Source: Apostichopus japonicus (lineage: Eukaryota; Echinodermata; Holothuroidea; Aspidochirotida; Stichopodidae). Taken from it: a DNA stretch of 64,000 nucleotides. Numbering within the stretch: the stretch's first letter is position 1; every line of letters starts with the position of its first letter. This document shows positions 22,421 to 35,437 of the stretch, one piece after another. The position numbers and the translations under genes were made by a program. The DNA is taken from the NCBI RefSeq assembly GCF_037975245.1, contig NC_092572.1:29981989-30045988 (forward strand), given 5' to 3'. The notes beneath the pieces were generated by a model. It was not told where the DNA came from and did no database searches. It saw nothing but the letters and a program-made list of their open reading frames with translations.

Positions 22421-25400
22421 AATATTCAAGCAGTTTCTTGCTGATTATTAGAAATAGCAACAAAATTCAAGCAATCCCATTGGTGTTGAATTCGGTTGAA
22501 TATTGCATGCAAGGAAAACATTCTTTTAAGGGTCTTCTGCAATTGGTTGTTTGTATGATAGAGTAGAAAGGCTGTCAGCTTATTTGTATGATCTTTAAAA
22601 GTACAAGGTGGTTATAGCTTATACATAAATAAGTAGAGAGTACTTTTACCCCCAATCAGGGAGATAAAGGTTGCAACAACAACCTTGAGAGAGGCCTCTC
22701 TTTATAGCATGTTACAGCTACTCAGTCATGCAGATACTATGCTGCTGTCTTCTACCCCCTTATATATATATATATGTAGCCACTTTCTAGTCTGACTGAA
22801 AATACTGTACCAAATCACCCCAAACCTATTATTGACCATGTGGACTATTCCATTCTGTAGACAGGTGTATTGTCTGTCTGAAATGCATCATTTCAAACAG
22901 CAACTTGTGAAAGAGCTGGTTTTATTTACCCACAGACAAGCTTGGTAGCTTCCTGTAAGCATATTGTTCATTTAAAAATGCTGTTCAGACAGGATTCCTT
23001 CTACCTATTTTTGGGGGCTAGATAAGTCTGTATATTTTCCAGCATTTGCCCTTATGCATTTTGGAAGGAAGAACTAACTTTTTGTCAGCTGTCTTCCACA
23101 TTCAGGGGTTTATTATAATGTTGTACAAATACAGTACTAGGAATATTACTGTACATGGACTCGGTGTAGAATACAGTAGTTGTGTGGCTGAGTGCTGAAA
23201 CAGCTGGTGAGTAGTACTACATTGTATTATATAGGCAGCAGTCATCTTCTGCGGATGGAGGTATATAGAGGTGTGTTACAGGGGTAGGAAGGGGGGGGGG
23301 TTATGGAAGAGGCACCACCACCTCTATTATAATTAATAAGAACCATCTTGGTATATATGCAATAGGGATGTATGTCTGTGATAAAGGATTGTATTCTGCA
23401 GTCATCTAATAATTCTAGACATAATTAGCACTTAACGATTGTATTTGCATTTCTAATAGGTAGAAAGGTTGTTGCACTTCAATGATAGAGTATGCAAATA
23501 TTTGACAAGTAGAATAAATAATATAATTATGGAAATGGAGTAGTTGAAAGGGAATAGTAAACTTGTCGATGGATATGAATTGCTGTAATAAGTGTCTTTG
23601 GCAGAGATCTATGTGTGTCTGTTGCCTTCAGTATATATGTTGAACTATGCTAGGCTTACTATACTGCAAACTACTTATGTCAAGTATGAAACATGCATGT
23701 TAACAACATGCAGCAAGTAAGATATGTATTGCAACAGTCAATGTTTTGTATGCAAACAAGGAACTATTTTGTATTTTAATGATAGTGGTTTATTTATATT
23801 AATTTAACATCAGGTTTAAGCTTTTCCAAGCAGGATGGGGTATAGAATGCAGTCAGGGAGATGTAGCCATTTTTATTTTTACACATGCTTATTTACACTT
23901 GTTCATAACACACACACACAGTTTGCCAGCTGTATTGATGATTTAAGGTGAGGTTTCATGTACTATGTAACATACAAGAATCATGATGTTTGATTGCTTT
24001 ATGAGATTGAAGACCATATGTATCAGAAAAAATAAAATTCTGGTGTAATTTAAATACCACAGTAGTACATATAGACAGATTTAAAAACATGACATGAAAA
24101 AAAGGGGAAAACTTTGAAACACATTAGAAATAATCTTCATCTTGAGCCAAAGATGAGAAATTGACAAGGAAGTTAATAAGAATCTTGTAGATTGTTAAGT
24201 TGGTTATTTTTTGACAACTGTAAAGTATTCCAAATTTGATGGGTTTATGTAATAGTTTGTAAAAAAGGAATTGCAAAGGAAACTTGTAGTGAATAGTGAA
24301 ACCAACTTTATTTTGCCAGTTTTACCATTTTGTGACAATACAGTTTGTCACTGGTCAGTTTCCATCGAAGGACAATTTTGTTTCAGAATTGTTTGCAGGT
24401 TAAACCCTAAAATAGCTGATTTGGTTGTTTATGTTATATCCTATTCAGTACCTTACCAGCATACTAAGATTGAATGCTAAGCAGTCTGAGGTACGTGCAC
24501 ACTTACTTGTATTGTCCCATAGACCTGTCTGATCATTGTAATGGTTGAATGGATATTGGCTGAGGCATTAGAAGCAATGATACCTACCATCTGGGAAGAT
24601 CTGGACCTTGCATTTTCTGGTCGCCTAAAGTAATATGGATCTTTCATCCTGGAGAAAACCCATGGGTGTTCCCATCTGAATTAGTGCTAGTCCAAATTGT
24701 AAGCAAGTAACAGACAGCATGCTGGAAGTGTTTGGGGTAGTCTTCCAAAATTTATATCTATAGCATCAACCACCTGCACTGAATGAGTTACATGCTACTT
24801 GTCAAATTGATCTAATGTGCAATGTTTAGCCTAGACATCTCTGTCATATTGAATGATAGTACCCACTCTGGTAATGAGAAACCCTGCATAGTTTCATGAA
24901 GTATTGTATGGTGTAGGAGTATTGGTGTGGGCCTCACTGTTTGGCAGGTCTATGCATTATCTTATGTAAGTAAGACAGCTGTCTACATGGTACTTTACTG
25001 ATGAAATGGGCCCAACAAATGAGTATTCAAATCTGTAAACGATTGTGTTGAATAAGTTGGCAGGTCAAAACCTTGGTCTCTCAAACTGCTGTCAGTAAGG
25101 CCGATTAAAAACACTGCTCTTCTCTGACAGTTGTAGATTACTTTAAGTAGTACTGTCATGTATGTGTTCTCTTACTGGGCTGCTGTGAATGTTCAGTATT
25201 CTGTGGCAGCTTCCTTGCTTTTTCCCATTTTCCACATTTACTGTTGGAATTGTCTCTCAATATTGTACATATGTTATAAATACAGCAAAGCCAGTGTTGT
25301 TGACAATATTCCTTAATACATTCTACCTATGATACCAACACAAAGTCTAGCATACTTGTAAGTCCTAATTAAAGGGTAGAGCAAACACCCATTCCACTAG

Positions 25401-25977
25401 TGATGTCACTCTTTAAACATATTCAACCATATAATCAGTTTCAACAGGCAGAGCACCTGTGTAAAGGTAGGACTTCATTAATAGACTTCACTACAAACGA
25501 CAATAACTCAAAACTATCACTTAACCATGTACTGCTTAATTAAATCATTGGGTGACAAGACCGACCGTAGATAAGAGCGAAATAAAACATTTAAACCAAC
25601 TGATAAAATATGCGCTGCAAATAGTGCAGTGTTTGTAATACATCAACACTGAGAAAGAAGAGAGATGATTGTATGTCATTAGCATATATTTGCATGCTCA
25701 TTAGCATATATTTGCATGCTAATAGCTGTGTACCGATGGACATGGTTTCTACATCACTAAATGTACTCATCTTGGGGTTCTAATATTTGCAGATGCATTT
25801 AGATTACCAGCTGCTGCACAAAGAATTGTTACAGTATTTCGGTATTTTACTCATTGCGTTTAATTTACCTATGAGAGCTCTATCAATTAAAGATTAAAAC
25901 TCTCAAATCTACTCCAGGGGTATAGGGATTCATCTTCGTAATTGTGGAAATTCTGGGCATATTTTGTATCACAACCT
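22421..25977. other. Non-coding stretch
   Basis: It contains a G10 run at 23291-23300, a short TA microsatellite near 22762 and a 22-bp duplication with two ATTTGCAT octamers at 25679-25721. No gene or bounded mobile element was found. Confidence 0.5.
25679..25721. repeat. 22-bp tandem duplication carrying two octamer motifs
   Basis: ATTAGCATATATTTGCATGCT is present twice with a 22-bp shift. ATTTGCAT (the POU octamer ATGCAAAT on the other strand) lies at 25688-25695 and 25710-25717. Function is only a possibility. Confidence 0.7.
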
Positions 25978-25999
25978 TTATATTGACAGAAAGTTAAGA

Positions 26000-26880
26000 T
26001 ATTGGGAATTATGGTATTTTATCTGCAAGGGAGCAAGCGGCTTTAAGAGCCAGGAAGGGGCTAGCCCAAGGGAGGGGGTTGAGCCGAAAAAGAGAGTGGA
26101 GAGCCCGGTGTGCTTTCGGCCAGAGTGAACCAAGATCGTGGTCACAGGTCCAGCAATATAAAGCCACATGCAGAGGTCGTCCGAAGCGGGAGCCATTGTT
26201 ACCCATAGAGCTCATGACATGAGCTACCATGGGGAGAGCTAGAAGTCCTCTCAGCAATAGACACCTGAGAGGTTCGAGAAGGATTTTACTCCCAGAGCAA
26301 GTGCTCTTCAAGGAGACAAAAGAATTTAGTCAGAGGCATCCAACGACCCACTTACGGGCACAGCTATTCCAAAGGAGGCCTCGTGGGGACAGTTGAGGTA
26401 GTCAGAAGGGTACTTTGATTTCACTCATGACTGGCCCTCAATGCTTCCAAGAATCCTCTACCAGCTGTGATCCTGGTAGACCACACCGCACATGCCAAAC
26501 CTTGGTCCACCTTACAGAGTACTCCCCTCCAGGTTTCAGAGTGTCTTCATTCCGTCCACCAATGGTTCCAGAGAAAAGCTTCTAAAGGATCAGTTCACAT
26601 CGACTCACAGGTCCAACAAGGGTGTCATGGGATGTCGACATAGCCAAAAGAATCGGCCTGATAAAATGCGTCGGCTATGCTACTATTCGCCAAAGTCCTC
26701 TCCTGAGCGTCCATAAGAGGCAGAGATTCAAACTGTCACGGCAACTACAGAGGCTCAAACAGAGGTTTCTACAGAGGTTACCGGTAACAATTGTGATGCC
26801 CATCTCATTGAGGATTCCCCACTGGTGGGGATTCCCCACCGGAGGGGATTCCCCACTGGTGGGGTGAAGAGGCATCGGGT
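26000..26880. other. GC-richer island of unknown origin, possibly a decayed mobile element
   Basis: About 0.9 kb is clearly richer in G+C than its flanks and supports several overlapping short frames on both strands (for example 26009-26311 on - and 26622-26867 on +). The composition shift suggests foreign or decayed retroelement sequence. No conserved reverse transcriptase, integrase or recombinase motif could be read, so no family is assigned. Confidence 0.3.
26812..26866. repeat. 17-bp palindromic units with two GGGGATTCCCC sites
   Basis: Three units of the form ATTCCCCACTGGTGGGG (the middle one ATTCCCCACCGGAGGGG) are joined head to tail. The junctions create perfect palindromes GGGGATTCCCC at 26827-26837 and 26844-26854, matching the NF-kappaB consensus GGGRNNYYCC. 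Confidence 0.85.
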
Positions 26881-28562
26881 GATCTAACTCACTAGTTCAA
26901 AGCCTTCAGTCAACACTTTGATAAAATGAAACTTTAGTCATTCTGGGGATGTTTTATTCTATGGGGGGGGGGGGAGAATGCTTCCTAGGAGAAAATGGGT
27001 ACCAGAATCTCTGCTACCATGGGGCCTATGCCAGAGATAGTGATACCTTGTGTCAGAAAATGTTCCGTGTTTATATTCATTTAATCATTCTAAAAATTCA
27101 GTATATCATAACCAAGCGTGGCAGTTTTTGTCGTTGGTTGCACATAATGGTGTTACCATAAGGGGCGTATACTTCAATGCAATTAGTCTGTACTACATAA
27201 AGTTTAGATACCCTTATTGATGACAGAATACCTCAGTCTTCAAAATTTTTACGCTGAGTGTATTTGTTCAAGTCTTTGAAAACTGTACAAGCCAGCTGCA
27301 CTTGTTCGCAATTCAGTCAGCTTACACATTATTTAAGTGCAGTCTTTCAAATTCCTGCAAAATTTACACGAAATTTCAGACAGTACTTGTCTCAGACAAG
27401 CAGCTGTTTCGCTGTAGATGAGTAATAGGACTGTTCCATTCTTTCAGACAGGGGAGTTAATTAATAAACCACAGAGATGTTTGGAGGTAATGTTATCAGC
27501 AAAAATTTCCTGATAAAGCTTTTCAGTTGACACTTTGATTAACTTTGAGAAGAGAGGACACTGCAACACTGGCCGTACTGACCACTGTCATTAAGTCCCA
27601 TAAATAGGAACCTAGTTGACCATTTTATTGTTGATATACTCTATTAAACAAACTTATGCTTTCTGTATTTAAGGTAGGAAGTATGTCGTACAAGGTTGCA
27701 ACTACTACATCATGAAAAGTAATATATTTTTAAAACAACATAAAAAAATGGATTTGTTTATAAGAGACTGTATATGGAGCTGAAAGCCAATTTTTATTTC
27801 AAATAACAAAGAAATTTATTTAAGAACATAAAAGGTATGAACAGGTTTTCGATTCCTTGCCGAGGGAAATGGAACCTGTGCGATGGTGATGGCATGTGTG
27901 TGTATGTATGTATGCAACACTTGCTTGTAAACACGGTAACTCAATGAGTTAATGTTGGATTCACTTCATAGTAGGTACATGGATCTGCTACACTGAGTAC
28001 AAGAAGCCTATTGTTTTCTGAGAAAGTTCAATGGTCATTTGGGGTCAATCACCAACATCTGAAACATTGTGAACACGATAATTCAAAATGTACATCTTTG
28101 TTGAACTTCATTCATGGTATGCAAATTGCAGCTTGTTGAGTAAACGAACCCCATTGAAATTGGTGGAGGTCAAAGGTCATTTTTTGCAGTTAACATAATG
28201 ACTAAGCCCATGGAAAGTAGGAATCTTCAGTTGGAATATGTAAATGTTTATGAGATAAAGAATAAATTCAGCCAAAATGACATAACTTTGATGGCATTTT
28301 AAGTAGACATAGGTTGAATATGTTTTAATGTAGGGCATCACATAGCAATAGATTCCATGTGACCTACCACTCATATGCTCTCTTTTTCTTCTTTTTTTTG
28401 TTTTTTTTGTAATTTGACATAAGCATAGTAGTATGTTATGTGTCAAGGCTGGTGTTGGTTCACTTTCTAGACTGTGTTACGTACCACTTGTTTTTTGTAA
28501 GTGTTTCAAGTGTGTGCAGACAGCAGCATGTAGTAAATTTTAATTCATTTCTATTTTTTCAG
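26881..28562. other. Non-coding stretch
   Basis: Only a G12 run at 26963-26974 and short chance frames are visible. Confidence 0.5.
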
Positions 28563-28707
28563 ATTGTTGCTGGTAGCCATGTTTGTTTGTGATGAGACAG
28601 ATGACATTTGTTCCCAATGGCAGCTTAAATTGAATCGGCCAGATAACATACATTGTCGCATGATGGATGAGGGCGGTGTGTTCAATATTGACATCAGAAG
28701 TTGCTTG

Positions 28708-31700
28708 GTAAGCAAATACAATCTTTAAATCTTTAAATTTTTCTGTGTCATCTAATAACTCTCGAAATGGAAATCCTTCTGTATTATTTTACTTGAAAAT
28801 ACTAGTTTGCCATGACATGATTGCTGATTAGACTGTTCATGTAGCTTAACTGTTTCTACTTACAGTTTGTAATTATTGATTAAATAATGTAACATTTACA
28901 TTAAATATCTGGGACACCATGTTTCTATATTTGGATTGAACTGTTAACACATATATACTTGTTATATAATTGTTGTATCTGTGTAGATCCCTTAGTTAGC
29001 TTTAGATCAGCTTGAAACATCCAATGTTATTTACAAGACTTACATGACCTAGTGGAAATGATATCAAGTTACAACCCAATGCAAGATGCTATTAAACCCA
29101 TCAGTAAAAGTACCAAATTTCAGAGGATTAAATTTTTGCACAATGCTTAAATATAGCAGAAGGTCAAATTAGATAATTAATATTTCGGTGAGGAAAACTG
29201 TTCATCTGAGTGCAGAAAGATAATGTAGTAAGGGCTCTTAGTAAATGCAGAACAGACCATAGTAAATTGATAGCACATATTGTATTGGATAAATGACTTC
29301 TTGGTTGTTGAGTCTTGTTAATTTGTTAGTATCACAGGAGAGGAGGTTCTGTTAGTGCTGTTTAAATGGACAAGAGTCTGGGTAACATTTCTGTTGCAAT
29401 GTCTGGAATTGATTGCATCAACCCAAATAGTCCTAAGATATCATTGTAATGTGCACAATCAATCTGTGTTGGTTGTGAATGTTGTATGTTGCTGAAGCGA
29501 GTGTTTCTAGCAACCATGCATACATAGCCATGATGTAGAGAAGGATCTCATGGCGATCATGAAAACCGTACTTTCCAGCAGCAGACAGACCTGTGCACTG
29601 TTTATGTTCTGTGCATTGTAGTAAGGTTCAATTAGGTTTGAATGTTCTGTGGATTGTAGTAAGGTTCAATTAGGTTTGAATTAAATGAGTGAGAAACTTT
29701 TGTCTGTTTTTCAGTTTTTGAGAAATGACATCGGCAGGTAATTGTCACATATGATATGTTTAGGTACAGCAGATGATGTTGTGATTGGCTTTTGATATCA
29801 TCAAACCTATGTGGGATTATTGTTGTAGCTACCATGTGTGTATACAGTGTAGACTATTCATGGGTATCACTCACACATGCTACCACTGTGTTACCTAGGA
29901 TATTTGTATTGCTCAGAAGAGAGTATACCTGAAATGGTATTTAAGCCTGTACACCTAACTGGAGAACTGTGTGTTCAAATAGTGATCAAACAGTTACCAA
30001 CAGCTGTTCTGACTTTTTGTGTCACTTCTATTGAAGCATACACTGGCAGCTTGTCAAAACTGCTAGAACTATTTAGACCCTGATACTAGAGTATGCATAG
30101 CTGAATAATGACATGGTTAGACAGTATTTATAACCTCAACACCAGGCAAGAACAGTAATTTGATAGCAATCTGCTCATGGTTGACTCTGAAGACAACCAG
30201 TTTATATTCGTAAAAAATATTCCCAATAACTTTCAATTACATGTTAAGCTTTGTTGAACCATTTAGAATCCTTGCAGAAATAAATTAACATAGGCTGGGA
30301 GTGTCTTCATTTGTGTTTTATAACCCTGATACTTGGCAGATGTTAGCCATTCTTTTGATGTTTGTTGATTAGTTTAATGCTAGGGTCAATCAGTGTCAAA
30401 AAGGTTCCTGTTGCTCATTAGATCCATGGAATAAAACAAAAAGAAAGGTATATTCCTCCTTAAGAAGAAAGGACAAAATATTGAAAGCATATTTGAACAA
30501 TTTGCTGAGAAAGCTATGCAAACTTCTGGTTCTCTTTGTATTTGTATAAAGTTTTCTCAGAGACATGGTGTAATACAAAATGAAATACTATATCGAAGGG
30601 GACATTATCTGCTTTTGATGTATGTACATGGTTGGATTAATTTCAGCTTTAACAGAAGAGCAGACCATTCAAATTCCTCCTAGAAATCCTTATTTCTTAC
30701 ACAAGCTGCCACAGACTATACACAGCCTTCACTGAACCATCATTTACTGCAAAACTAACTAGCATTCAGGTAGACTTTAACTGTAGTAAGCCCTGCCACT
30801 CTGTTCTTGTATAATTATAAAGCTAAGGTTGTATACCTGCCTGTCCAGAGCTAATTGTTGTTATAGCATCATCTTTTAGTGCTTATTCATCCAAGGGTCA
30901 AACCTTGAACTACTTTTCCAGATACAACAACACCAAGGTTATCATCTCTGTAAATGGATTCTTGCTGCTGTTCAGATAACACAAAACTCAGCCAACAGTT
31001 ACTCAGCAAGGAGAAAGTGTAATTAGTCTGCTAAAGTGATGGCATCTTTACCTGGTATTAAGTAATTTCAAGGTCACATGCATCTGTGCTCTTGGAAAGA
31101 GCTGCACTTTGTAGGAATTATATTGTTGTACATAGTTGTTATTAATATCCATCTAGCTGTTAAGGAAACTACTCATATTTGATCAATAGAGAGAAGTATT
31201 TATCCATGGTATGGAATCAACCCCTCCCCCCCCCCTTCTCCTTACTATCACAGACATTGTAATATGAATAGGCAGTTAAAAATAAATTAGATTGCAGAAA
31301 TGTACATAGTTCTTGGTGGAGTTGCGATACTAACATAGAAATAGTGTTATCCACCTAGGAAAGAAATTGTCATTTCTCATTATGGCCCCAAAATATGCTA
31401 GGAAGTCAAATAATGGTCACTTAGGAACAGATTTCAATGCACATAATTTGCTTCACTGAGACATTTAAATGTCTAATGGAACCCACCTTTTCTACATATG
31501 TAAATCATATGGAGGATTAGCATGTCTAGGAAAGTCATTTTAAAAACTCCTGTATCAGTTTTTAGCTTGCTCGAATTTAGTCCCAATACTAATGACCTTT
31601 AACATTTCAGAATTTTGTGAGCAGAAGGCATTCATTATAAGGATGACTTAAACTCTTGGTATAAACTTCATTACAAAATCACAAACAAACAGGACCAATA

Positions 31701-33114
31701 TTTTGCTGAATTCAAAATGAAATTTTACCGTCATTTATGCAGACTAACCTTACATACGAGATATCCATGTAAATTTGAGTTTGAGAGTGAACTTGACCAC
31801 CCAGCAGCACAGGACCATTGGGTTGGAGGCCGTTTGGGTTGGAGGCCGTTTGATTTCAGCTGGCAGATAGATGTGTTGTAGACCTGGAGGTGTTTACCTC
31901 TCAGTCTGTACCCGTAGGTCTAACCTGTGATTATCCATGTGACAAAACCACAGGGTTAGCCCTATTGGTTCTAGATTGAGACGGTGGAAAACAACAGACA
32001 AATGTCCCACAAAGATGAAGCCAGTCCTACCCAGCCCTCTGGATTCACCATGTGAACGGGAAGCTGACGAAGGAACTTCGACACCACAAAGAGAACTATG
32101 TGGTTCTCTGAATGCAGATGATTGTTGTACATAATGTATTGTTGCCAGCCACACCAGGACCAGTTACTTTCACTGGATTTATAACGTGTAGTGTATAACA
32201 TAAGGCCTACATTTACTTCCATTGGCTTTATAACGTATATCTAGCCCTCTAACATAAGGGCCTACACTTCTTTGCCAAGCAATGAACCTATATGTGCTAG
32301 CCTAATTTGCCTGCAGCCTACTCTGGGTAAAAGTTCTTTACCTGATTAAGTGATTTGGCTAATTGCACATTGTGGCGAGACAGAGCCATGGTATGGAACA
32401 ACACGCTAGACGTAATTTTAGTGAGAAATAAGTAGCACAACTGGGTTGTAAAATTGATTGCATTGCAGCAGTCTTAAAGGCTGAAAAAAAGTACAGTCAG
32501 TTGAAGACAAATATTTACCATCAATTATGCTATCTAATGATGTCTGTCTGATGCGGGGCTACGGCAGCCATTGTACTATGTGAATGTACACTGATCAAAA
32601 AAACATCTGTCTATGGTAACAGTCCTCTTAGATGATTCATTCCAAACATGATCAGGATTGTTCAAACCTTTGCCTAACAGAGAACCCCATTTAAAATTAG
32701 TAGTTTTAAACAGTGTGTTAGCTATAATTTGCATATATATTTGGCAGTAATATTCACATATAATTTGATATTCCTCAATTCAAATATATTTTACTGCTTC
32801 CAGTTAGTGAGCTAATAGGCTTTTAAAAACACAGTTAATGTTGTGTCACACAAAGTATATGTATTGAATTATTTTATGATATATGCAAATTTATGCTTGA
32901 AGGTTTAGACATAATTTCATTATTTCTGCTGGCATTTGGGTCAATATTTAGGTTATTTCTTCAGGTAACCTAACCTTCCTTTAAAACTGATGCAAGGTAA
33001 ACAATCAATTGTGACAATATTCAACCCAAACTTATGAAGTATTGTAGTGCAATATAAGATACAAGATTAGTAACTATAAGCATGCAGCAATGACAGTGAG
33101 ACATCTGTTGCACT
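28708..33114. other. Non-coding stretch
   Basis: No gene, array or bounded mobile element is supported. Overlapping minus frames at 31894-32222 may be an old coding remnant, but show no motif that I recognise. Confidence 0.45.
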
Positions 33115-33138
33115 GGGGGGGGGGGGGGGGGGTGGGGG
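33115..33138 (+). repeat. Poly(G) tract, G18 plus G5
   Basis: Eighteen consecutive G, one T, then five G, about 40 bp before the hAT-type element. Confidence 0.9.
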
Positions 33139-33172
33139 TACGATCCTCTCCTGGATTTCAGACCAGATACAT

Positions 33173-35437
33173 GCTTGGTTCAGGGTGGGAATTTTACGGT
33201 ACGCCGGTACGCTAGCGTACTGGAATGAAAATATGGCTTACCAAAATAAGGAAATCAAATGGGCCTAGTACTACACACCCTTGTAATGAGCGTACCAAAA
33301 ATTCTGACCGTAAGTGACTGCATCGGCCTGTAGTAGGCTTATCTGCAATCTGCTTCTAAGTTACGGAGGATAAATTTGTCGCGCAGCAAGCAAAACTGAC
33401 GATATTATGAAACAAACTACGTTCGACAAAGCCCGGTTTCTAGACTGCCTAACAATGAACAGCGCGCACTATACTGTACGTACATCAGCTTACAAGTTAA
33501 CTGCAGTGTTTACCCCTACTTAAATATCACGGTAGGCTAATGTACATGTGCTGCGGATTTTCCCAGTTACCTTCCCCCCTGTCTAACACCTGTTTGTTAA
33601 CATTTTTGGCACGTTTCCAAAAAACTTTTCATGGAGTAAACTATTTTGACTCCACTCTAGAATTAATTAGGTCAGTCAGTAAAGGATCGGTAAAGTTATG
33701 GGAAATATTATCTTAGACGTTGAAGAAAATTTATATCCCCGTAACATTAAGGTAAGTAAAACCATGGAGGTAAAAACACACCTCAAGCCAACCGACTCAT
33801 CCGCATGAACAAAACAATCTGTTCCCCATGATACACGAGGCACAGTCTATACCATACAGACATAGCACGATATCAAGGCCCCAATAGCTACAGTATGGCC
33901 ATCTTTATGAAAGTAAACCTTGCAATCCCATGTTTTAGGCCACTTGGCATGATTAACTAAATGCTAAATATTGTTTCCATGTCCTTGTAGAAAACGTCAA
34001 CTTCGCAAAATACAATTAGTTGTGTTTTTCTGGTTACGTGAGATCCGTAACCGACGAAGTGGTTAGGCTATGTACTATACTCTTAACTATGGTAATTTTT
34101 CCTTTTATTGTGGTAATTCTAGAAAATACTTTCTTTTTCCCCCGCTTAACAGCAGATGTGGTCGTATGGTTTATTCATAAATGGGTGTACTACTGTAGAG
34201 CCTTGTTTACATGACATTTGTTGCATTTAGCACGATATGCCAGTTTCGCGTGAATTTTTCGAAAGTATTTTGCTCGATCTTTCGTAAAATTTGAAAGGTG
34301 TACCAACTTACTGTTCGTACACAATTGATAATTTCTCTACTGATTTTCGAGCTGTTTTTCTCTATACAGTTAATGTTGTAAAGGACGGGTTTTTTACGAA
34401 GTTCAAAAGTCAGTGAATGAAGTTGATAAACTTTCTTTCTTTTTTTCAACTTTCTTAACCATGGAATGCTAGAATAATATTTACACATAAAAGGTAGAAA
34501 GGATAATCGCATTTTTATCCACAGTTATTTCAAATTTCTTTCACAAGAAATTATCGTCATTTGTTCAATACTCCAAAAATATCGTGTTAAAATTTTTTTA
34601 TCGCGATAATAAGAATTTTCGATATATCGCCCAACCCTAGTCAGCACTGCACTATGTAGGTCTACTAATGCAAAAGTACACTGTCGGTGCAGCGCAAATG
34701 TATGTACGGCACATGGCCGGTTTAAGAAGTTGTTTACATTCGAGATGGGTTGCCCACTTGCTCTTTTGACTTGCTGTGTGTTGTATGCCGTTTTATAACA
34801 TCAGCCGAAAATAACATCAGCAGCCAAAGATTACTGTGCTTCGTGAAATAATTTACTTCGAAATTATTGCAGTTATTCATTTAATTTTTAAATTATTACT
34901 GCATATGAAATTCCCAGATTCTGTGAAACGTTCGTTAAAATATTTGTACGAAACTTGCATCATGAATACTGTGGCAGCCATGTGTTTATAGCGTGCTTTC
35001 CGCGAACTTTTTAGTGAACATGCTTTGTCGTTCACAAAGGGCAGAGTCCGGCAAACCCCACGTTTCTTTGGAGTGTACTGTGTAGTCTCCATCTTCCTTC
35101 AACGTTGATGATGACATCTGTTGGTGATTGGTGACCAGAGCAGACTCTTCTGGAACCATGTGCATCTGCATCACCCTCTATGTTGCTCTGACTGGATACT
35201 AGATCACAGGATGTGCTGGTATGGTTGTACTTGCCTTCATTTGATTGGTCGCATATTGTATTATAAACAGCACGACTTGATATTTGTTCATTTTTCAGGT
35301 CATTGTGCTGTGCTTACCGATTCATGAATTGTGCTTACTAACTGAGAAATCTTGGCTCATGTTGGTAAGCACATTTCATCAAAAAATGAAAAAATGCTTA
35401 CCAACTTTTTTTGCCAAATTCCCACCCTGGCTTGGTT
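33173..35437. mobile_element. hAT-type non-autonomous DNA transposon, 2249 bp, with 8-bp target duplications
   Basis: The element runs from 33181 to 35429. It begins CAGGGTGGGAATTT and ends with the exact reverse complement. The 8-bp direct repeat GCTTGGTT lies immediately outside both ends (33173-33180 and 35430-35437). Eight-base duplications with CAG..CTG ends are the signature of the hAT superfamily. The right end carries repeated GGTAAGCA-like subterminal motifs (about 35310-35405, several orientations), typical of transposase-binding sites. No transposase frame exists inside; the longest frames are about 100 codons and motif-free, so it would depend on a transposase elsewhere. At about 34560-34639 it includes ATCGCGATA and CGATATATCGCCCAACCCTA, resembling the end of another transposon nested or carried within. 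Confidence 0.88.

Noticed and set aside
26009-26867. Overlapping frames on both strands as a retrotransposon polyprotein
   Set aside because: No reverse transcriptase, RNase H, integrase or recombinase motif could be read. Only the composition suggests foreign origin.
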